Assembly: GCA_023387655.1 (NCBI GenBank)
Contig: JAEWHR010000020.1
Span: forward strand, 10,278 to 74,277
Reading direction: 5' to 3'
From: Bacillota bacterium
GTDB taxonomy: Bacteria > Bacillota > Clostridia > Lachnospirales > Lachnospiraceae
Length of the DNA: 64,000 nucleotides
Shown here: piece by piece, positions 60,155 through 64,000 of the stretch
How positions within the stretch are numbered: the stretch's first letter is position 1
How the letters are laid out: every line of letters starts with the position of its first letter
Translations under genes and position numbers: made by a program
The notes under the pieces: generated by a model
The model's database searches: none
Seen by the model: the letters and a program-made list of their open reading frames with translations, nothing else
What the model was told of the DNA's origin: nothing

Positions 60155-60858
60155 TTTTTCATCCTGCCATAATGTAAAATTGTTTTATCAATAAACCTAG
60201 ATGCCATGCTTTTACTGAAGTCATGAAGTCCAGATGGCACCTCTATTTTATGATAGTTGACTAAATCAAGCAAGTACTTTTTTTGTTTCTCTGTCATTGG
60301 TTCCTGTTTTTTTACTGAGTAATTTAATGTCACTGGTTGAAACGTTGATTCAAAACTATCTTTAAATTCTTCATATAGTTTCTGATATAAGGCTGCAGCC
60401 GCAATTGCATCTTCTAATGCTCTGTGACTGCATTCTCTTATTATCTGATAGTGTTCACACATAGCTTCAAGACTTTTTTTCTCAAGATCAGCCTTTAGTA
60501 TTCTAGATAAGTAGAGAGTATCAATACCTTGCCGCTCAAAACTAATCTTTAATTTTTCTGCTGCGGTTTTTATGAAGCTATAATCAAATGATATATTATG
60601 CCCTAGAAGTACATCTTCTCCAGCAAAAGAAATAAACTCTTCAATTACTTCCCTCTCCGTCCTTGCATTTGCAAGCATATCATCCGTTATCCCAGTTAAT
60701 TCTGTGATTCTTTCTGGCAATGGACACCCTGGATTAATCAGCCCTTCAAAACGATCCCTTGGTTGACCATTCACATAGCGAATAGCAGCCACTTCAATAA
60801 TGCGATCTTTTATTGGGCTAAGTCCGGTTGTCTCTATATCTATCGCTAAGAAATTCAT
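60151..60858 (-). CDS. DnaQ/PolC-like 3-prime-5-prime exonuclease
   Basis: The 235-residue protein has the DEDDh nuclease motifs: AIDIETTGLSP (DxE), LLGHNISFDYSFI (Asp) and CSHRALEDAIAAAALY (His and Asp). The C-terminal 60 residues (MTEKQKKYLLDLVNYHKI) form a small helical tail. It can proofread or trim nucleic-acid ends; it is separate from any polymerase here. Confidence 0.9.
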   Translation of the reverse strand: MNFLAIDIETTGLSPIKDRIIEVAAIRYVNGQPRDRFEGLINPGCPLPERITELTGITDDMLANARTEREVIEEFISFAGEDVLLGHNISFDYSFIKTAAEKLKISFERQGIDTLYLSRILKADLEKKSLEAMCEHYQIIRECSHRALEDAIAAAALYQKLYEEFKDSFESTFQPVTLNYSVKKQEPMTEKQKKYLLDLVNYHKIEVPSGLHDFSKSMASRFIDKTILHYGRMKN

Positions 60859-60930
60859 CCGAATCCCCCATTCTTACTCATTAAGCTATGATGTAATAAT
60901 GTGATTAATATCACTAACATCTAATGTTTT

Positions 60931-60975
60931 ACTTCTTTTGACTTCTTTTGACTTCTTTTACTTCTTTTTACTTCC
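60931..60975. repeat. 10-bp tandem repeat at the nth 3-prime end
   Basis: ACTTCTTTTG is present four times with small changes. The first copies lie past the nth stop; the last lie in its Ser/Lys-rich tail codons (SKGSKKK). Confidence 0.75.
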
Positions 60976-61653
60976 CTTGCTATTTTTTAAGTTCTCTTTA
61001 CATAGATGTGCTAAAAAACAACGATCACATTGCGGATTTCTAGCAGTACATAACCCTCTACCATGAGTTATAATCTGAATATTATAAAGAATCCAATGCT
61101 CTTTCGGAAGAATTTTCATCAAGTCATATTCTATCTTTACAGGATCTTCTTCCTTTGTGAACCCAAGTTTTCTAGAAATACGTTTTACATGCGTATCAAC
61201 TACAATGCTGGGCTCATGAAAGATATTACCTCGAATTACATTTGCTGTTTTTCGTCCAACTCCAGCCAGGTTCGTTAGTGCATCGATATCATTAGGCACA
61301 TCCCCGTGGTATTCTCTAAGTAGAGTTTGACAGCAGGCTATAATATTTCTTGCTTTGTTACGATAAAAGCCGGTGGAATGAATATCCTTCTCTAGTTCCC
61401 TTATATCCGCATTAGCAAACTCCTCGACGCTTTTATATTTCACAAACAAATCCTTCGTCACAATATTGACACGCTCGTCCGTACACTGTGCACTAAGCAT
61501 CGTAGCAATCAATAGCTGCCATGGAGTTTCATGGTTTAAGTAACATTTGTATTCCGTGGTATAATGCTCATTTAACAGATCAAGAATCGTAGCAATTCTC
61601 TCTTTCTCTGCTTTGCTAAGTCTCTTTTTTGTGATCTCATTCTCACGTGACAT
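60958..61653 (-). CDS. nth: endonuclease III
   Basis: This 231-residue DNA glycosylase/AP lyase removes oxidised pyrimidines. The helix-hairpin-helix is LTNLAGVGRKTANVIRG, with the catalytic Lys inside (about K142), and the catalytic Asp in VVDTHVKRISRKLGF. The C-terminal [4Fe-4S] cysteines are in CTARNPQCDRCFLAHLC. The tail is basic and unusual, ending in the 10-bp repeat. AAAGGAG precedes the ATG. Confidence 0.95.
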   Translation of the reverse strand: MSRENEITKKRLSKAEKERIATILDLLNEHYTTEYKCYLNHETPWQLLIATMLSAQCTDERVNIVTKDLFVKYKSVEEFANADIRELEKDIHSTGFYRNKARNIIACCQTLLREYHGDVPNDIDALTNLAGVGRKTANVIRGNIFHEPSIVVDTHVKRISRKLGFTKEEDPVKIEYDLMKILPKEHWILYNIQIITHGRGLCTARNPQCDRCFLAHLCKENLKNSKGSKKK

Positions 61654-61725
61654 TCGTATACTCCTTTCAGCCAGTATATCTCGGCTAATAACTCTACAGA
61701 TTCACTGTGCCAATATCCTACTTAT

Positions 61726-61834
61726 CTTATTCACATGTTCACAGTTCCAACTTCCTGGCAAGCTTATTCTACATGTTGGCAGTTCCAACTTCTCGGCTAG
61801 CTTATTCTATATGTTCGCAGCGTTAATTTCCTGT
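61726..61834. repeat. three imperfect tandem repeats of about 38 bp
   Basis: Units starting CTTATTC and holding ATGTT..CAG lie at 61726-61762, 61763-61800 and 61801-61834. The third covers the stop codon of the radical-SAM gene. Confidence 0.65.
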
Positions 61835-63555
61835 TGTGTAAGGATGGTAAACTCTGCTTCACCATGAAGCATTGATTTCCTTTGATAATCAAATTTAATA
61901 AAAAGATCTTTTTCTATAATATCGCCACTTATAACTGCCTCTAATATATCATAATCAAAGTGTTCTAAATGAACTTGTTCTCCTTTTTTATTTGTTCCTT
62001 GAGAAGTTAAATAAGCTTTAAATGCCTTTTTGTACTCCTCTGGATATGGTGCAAAAGAAGGTCTGGTCTTTAACCGTTCTCTTCGGTATAAATCAAATAT
62101 CATAATTTGCTTAGCTACTGACACAACCTTACTATCAAAGCGCTCTTCTATATAATCAAGCAAAATTTCATATCTGCGAATACGGTTATGATTTAAGCCA
62201 AATAAACCAGAATTATCATAGTACTTTGCTAGGTCTTCGTAAAAAGCAAAAGGTGATTCTATAAAATGCTCTAAAAACGCAAGGGTACTCTTAAATTGCC
62301 CGCTGTTATAATAAACTTCGGTCATTTCTTCTACCCCTTTTAGACGTATCACATCATCATAGGAAAGCCACTTCGTATATAAAACCTCATAAGGAGACTT
62401 AGCTTTATAAACGATACCATATTCCTTGCATACTTCTTCCATGTAGGAACCTTTTAAAACTTTTAAGAATCCAAGCTGTAGTTGGTCTGGCCTCATCGCA
62501 TATACGTCATTAAATGAGGTTCCAAAACTATCATAATCTTCAAATGGTAGACCTGCAATCAAATCTAGGTGTTGATGGATGTTATCCGCCTTTTTAATCC
62601 TAGCCACATTCTCACTAACCTTTTTAAGGTCCATACGACGATTGATTGCATCAATTGTCTTATCATTTGTTGACTGTACTCCGATTTCTAATTGAATCAA
62701 GCCTGGTCTAAGGGTTTCTAATAAGGATAATTGGTCTTCATCTAAGATATCTGCAGCAATCTCAAAATGAAAATTCGTAATACCATTATCATTTTCCTTG
62801 ATAAATTGCCAAATTGCCATGGCATGAGATTTCTTACAGTTAAAGGTACGGTCAATAAACTTAACTTGAGCTACTTTCCTATCTAAGAATAAGCGAAGCT
62901 CTTGACATACTAAATCAATATCTCGAAAGCGTACTCTCTTATCAATCGAACTAAGGCAGTAACTACAAGAAAATGGACATCCTCTACTTGTTTCATAATA
63001 TATGATACGATTAGAAAACTCAGATAACTCCATTGCCTCTTTGTATAGGAATGGAAGCCTTGAAAAATCCATTGGCTTACGGTCCTTCGTTCGGATAATC
63101 TCGCCGTCCTCACTACGGAAAGCAATTCCTGCGATAACTTTTTTTGAGCCCGCAAGACCATTCTCTACTTGCAAATAATACCCAGCTAACTCCTCAAAGG
63201 TAGCCTCTCCTTCGCCAATCATAACACCATCTATTTCTGGAAGACGCTTTAGACAATCCTCTGGATCATAACTTACTTCGGGTCCACCAAGCCATATCTT
63301 AACGCTACTATCTAACTTACGATATTCACGAATAATCTCTTCTACCATTCCAATGTTCCAGATGTAACAGGAGAACGCTAACACTGTTGGTTTCTTTCGG
63401 TATATGCTTTGTAGAATATCATCCGTATATTGATTTATTGTATATTCCGCTAATTCAATGTAATCTCTATATTTTTTTGCATAACTCTTTAGATAGTATA
63501 TTGCTGGATTGGAATGAATGTATTTTGCATTGATTGCAGTTAATAAGATTTTCAT
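61807..63555 (-). CDS. B12-binding radical SAM protein (DUF4080-type)
   Basis: The 582-residue protein has an N-terminal cobalamin-binding Rossmann-like domain (about 1-130, MKILLTAINAKYIHSNPAIYYLKSY and IWLGGPEVSYDPE). The radical-SAM domain follows, with the cluster motif CPFSCSYC at about residues 194-201 and LDLIAGLPFEDYDSF. The C-terminal part (about 400-570) fits DUF4080. It should use SAM and B12 for a methylation or related step; the substrate is unknown. GGAG lies before the ATG. Confidence 0.88.
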   Translation of the reverse strand: MKILLTAINAKYIHSNPAIYYLKSYAKKYRDYIELAEYTINQYTDDILQSIYRKKPTVLAFSCYIWNIGMVEEIIREYRKLDSSVKIWLGGPEVSYDPEDCLKRLPEIDGVMIGEGEATFEELAGYYLQVENGLAGSKKVIAGIAFRSEDGEIIRTKDRKPMDFSRLPFLYKEAMELSEFSNRIIYYETSRGCPFSCSYCLSSIDKRVRFRDIDLVCQELRLFLDRKVAQVKFIDRTFNCKKSHAMAIWQFIKENDNGITNFHFEIAADILDEDQLSLLETLRPGLIQLEIGVQSTNDKTIDAINRRMDLKKVSENVARIKKADNIHQHLDLIAGLPFEDYDSFGTSFNDVYAMRPDQLQLGFLKVLKGSYMEEVCKEYGIVYKAKSPYEVLYTKWLSYDDVIRLKGVEEMTEVYYNSGQFKSTLAFLEHFIESPFAFYEDLAKYYDNSGLFGLNHNRIRRYEILLDYIEERFDSKVVSVAKQIMIFDLYRRERLKTRPSFAPYPEEYKKAFKAYLTSQGTNKKGEQVHLEHFDYDILEAVISGDIIEKDLFIKFDYQRKSMLHGEAEFTILTQQEINAANI

Positions 63556-63591
63556 AGATGGCTCCTTTCTGGTATTTTTACATACAAAAAA

Positions 63592-63662
63592 AGCGGGTGA
63601 TGGGAATCGAACCCACGTATCTAGCTTGGAAGGCTAGTGTTCTACCATTGAACTACACCCGC
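63592..63662 (-). tRNA. tRNA-Gly (UCC)
   Basis: The stem GCGGGTG/CACCCGC, D arm, T arm GTGGG-TTCGATT-CCCAT and loop CTTCCAA give anticodon TCC. CCA is not encoded. Confidence 0.96.
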
Positions 63663-63771
63663 ATGTGAATTATGTTTTAATATATTTCATGTCTCTTTTT
63701 GTAATTGATATACTGTAATAACTTTTACTTATTTCGAATCTAATTATCCAAATAGACTGTCAGATATTAGA

Positions 63772-63857
63772 TGCCGGCGACCGGAATCGAACCGGTACGG
63801 GAGATTAGTCCCGCAGGATTTTAAGTCCTGTGCGTCTGCCAGTTCCGCCACGCCGGC
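63772..63857 (-). tRNA. tRNA-Leu (UAA)
   Basis: Acceptor GCCGGCG/CGCCGGC, a long variable arm and loop CTTAAAA give anticodon TAA. CCA is not encoded. Confidence 0.96.
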
Positions 63858-63861
63858 AAAG

Positions 63862-63943
63862 TGGATGGAGAAGGATTCGAACCTTCGAAAGCGTTGCTAA
63901 CAGATTTACAGTCTGCCCCCTTTGGCCACTCGGGAACCCATCC
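63862..63943 (-). tRNA. tRNA-Tyr (GUA)
   Basis: Acceptor GGATGGG/TCCATCC, long variable arm and loop CTGTAAA give anticodon GTA. It lies first in the leftward three-tRNA operon, 4 bases from tRNA-Leu. Confidence 0.96.
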
Positions 63944-63962
63944 ATGGTACTGACAAGGATTG

Positions 63963-63991
63963 ATTATAGCACAATTATTTTTATTATACAA
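63963..63991 (-). promoter_or_regulatory. promoter of the tRNA operon
   Basis: On the minus strand TTGTAT (63991-63986) and TATAAT (63968-63963), with TG before the -10 box, are 17 bases apart and 19 bases upstream of tRNA-Tyr. Confidence 0.7.
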
Positions 63992-64000
63992 GCCCTTAAT

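Noticed and set aside
1..64000. CRISPR array
   Set aside because: No regularly spaced repeat series of 24-40 bp was found; the repeats seen are pairs or short tandems, and no cas gene is present.

Overview
The window is AT-rich chromosomal DNA of a low-GC, anaerobic Firmicute. Strong GGAGG-type ribosome sites, a glycyl-radical enzyme operon, MutS2, a CheX-like phosphatase, a VanW-type lipoprotein and a B12/radical-SAM protein all fit Clostridia. Overall style fits Lachnospiraceae (a Lachnoclostridium/C. phytofermentans-like organism is my best guess, not proven). No rRNA or CRISPR array is present.

Left flank (1-17725). A cut-off exported protein and a GNAT acetyltransferase come first. Next is a complete 4-hydroxyphenylacetate decarboxylase operon: hpdB (glycyl-radical subunit), hpdC (Fe-S small subunit) and hpdA (radical-SAM activase). 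Together they should convert 4-hydroxyphenylacetate to p-cresol. A Crp/Fnr-type regulator follows, and its 3-prime end has been overwritten by a 56-bp IS150-like miniature element. A sister copy of that element sits in the loop of the terminator after the first acetyltransferase. Then come, mostly leftward, an RlmD/RumA-like 23S rRNA methyltransferase, a YhaM-like exoribonuclease, a second GNAT protein, an HtrA-like protein without a full catalytic triad, a sensor kinase/response regulator pair and mutS2.

Prophage (17726-53640, about 35.9 kb). An 18-bp direct repeat, AAGTCAAAAACAAGTCAA, marks both ends. The right copy lies inside the 3-prime end of the integrase gene. The left copy is followed by what reads as that gene's native tail and terminator. 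Read leftward from the right end the order is: integrase, ImmA-like protein and CI-type repressor (rightward), then Cro-like regulator, antirepressor, small early genes, a second tyrosine recombinase, a DUF1492-like regulator, replisome organizer, a half-size sliding-clamp-like protein, a radical-SAM protein, a HEPN-like gene with its own promoter and terminator, many small accessory genes, and a third tyrosine recombinase framed by direct repeats. After these come a tRNA-like gene, HNH endonuclease, terminase, portal, ClpP-like protease, HK97-type capsid, connector and tail genes, tape measure, Dit, Tal, a BppU-like/collagen-like baseplate or fibre protein, holin and amidase. This is a siphovirus-type gene order. 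A rightward lipoprotein gene just inside the left end looks like lysogenic cargo.

Right flank (53641-64000). Leftward genes: trmL, cheX-like, an aminotransferase overlapping an Lrp/AsnC regulator, an AIR-synthase-like protein, a VanW lipoprotein, a 33-residue membrane peptide, a DnaQ-like exonuclease, endonuclease III, and a B12-binding radical-SAM protein. One rightward membrane-anchored helical protein interrupts them. A tRNA-Tyr/Leu/Gly operon with a recognisable promoter closes the window.
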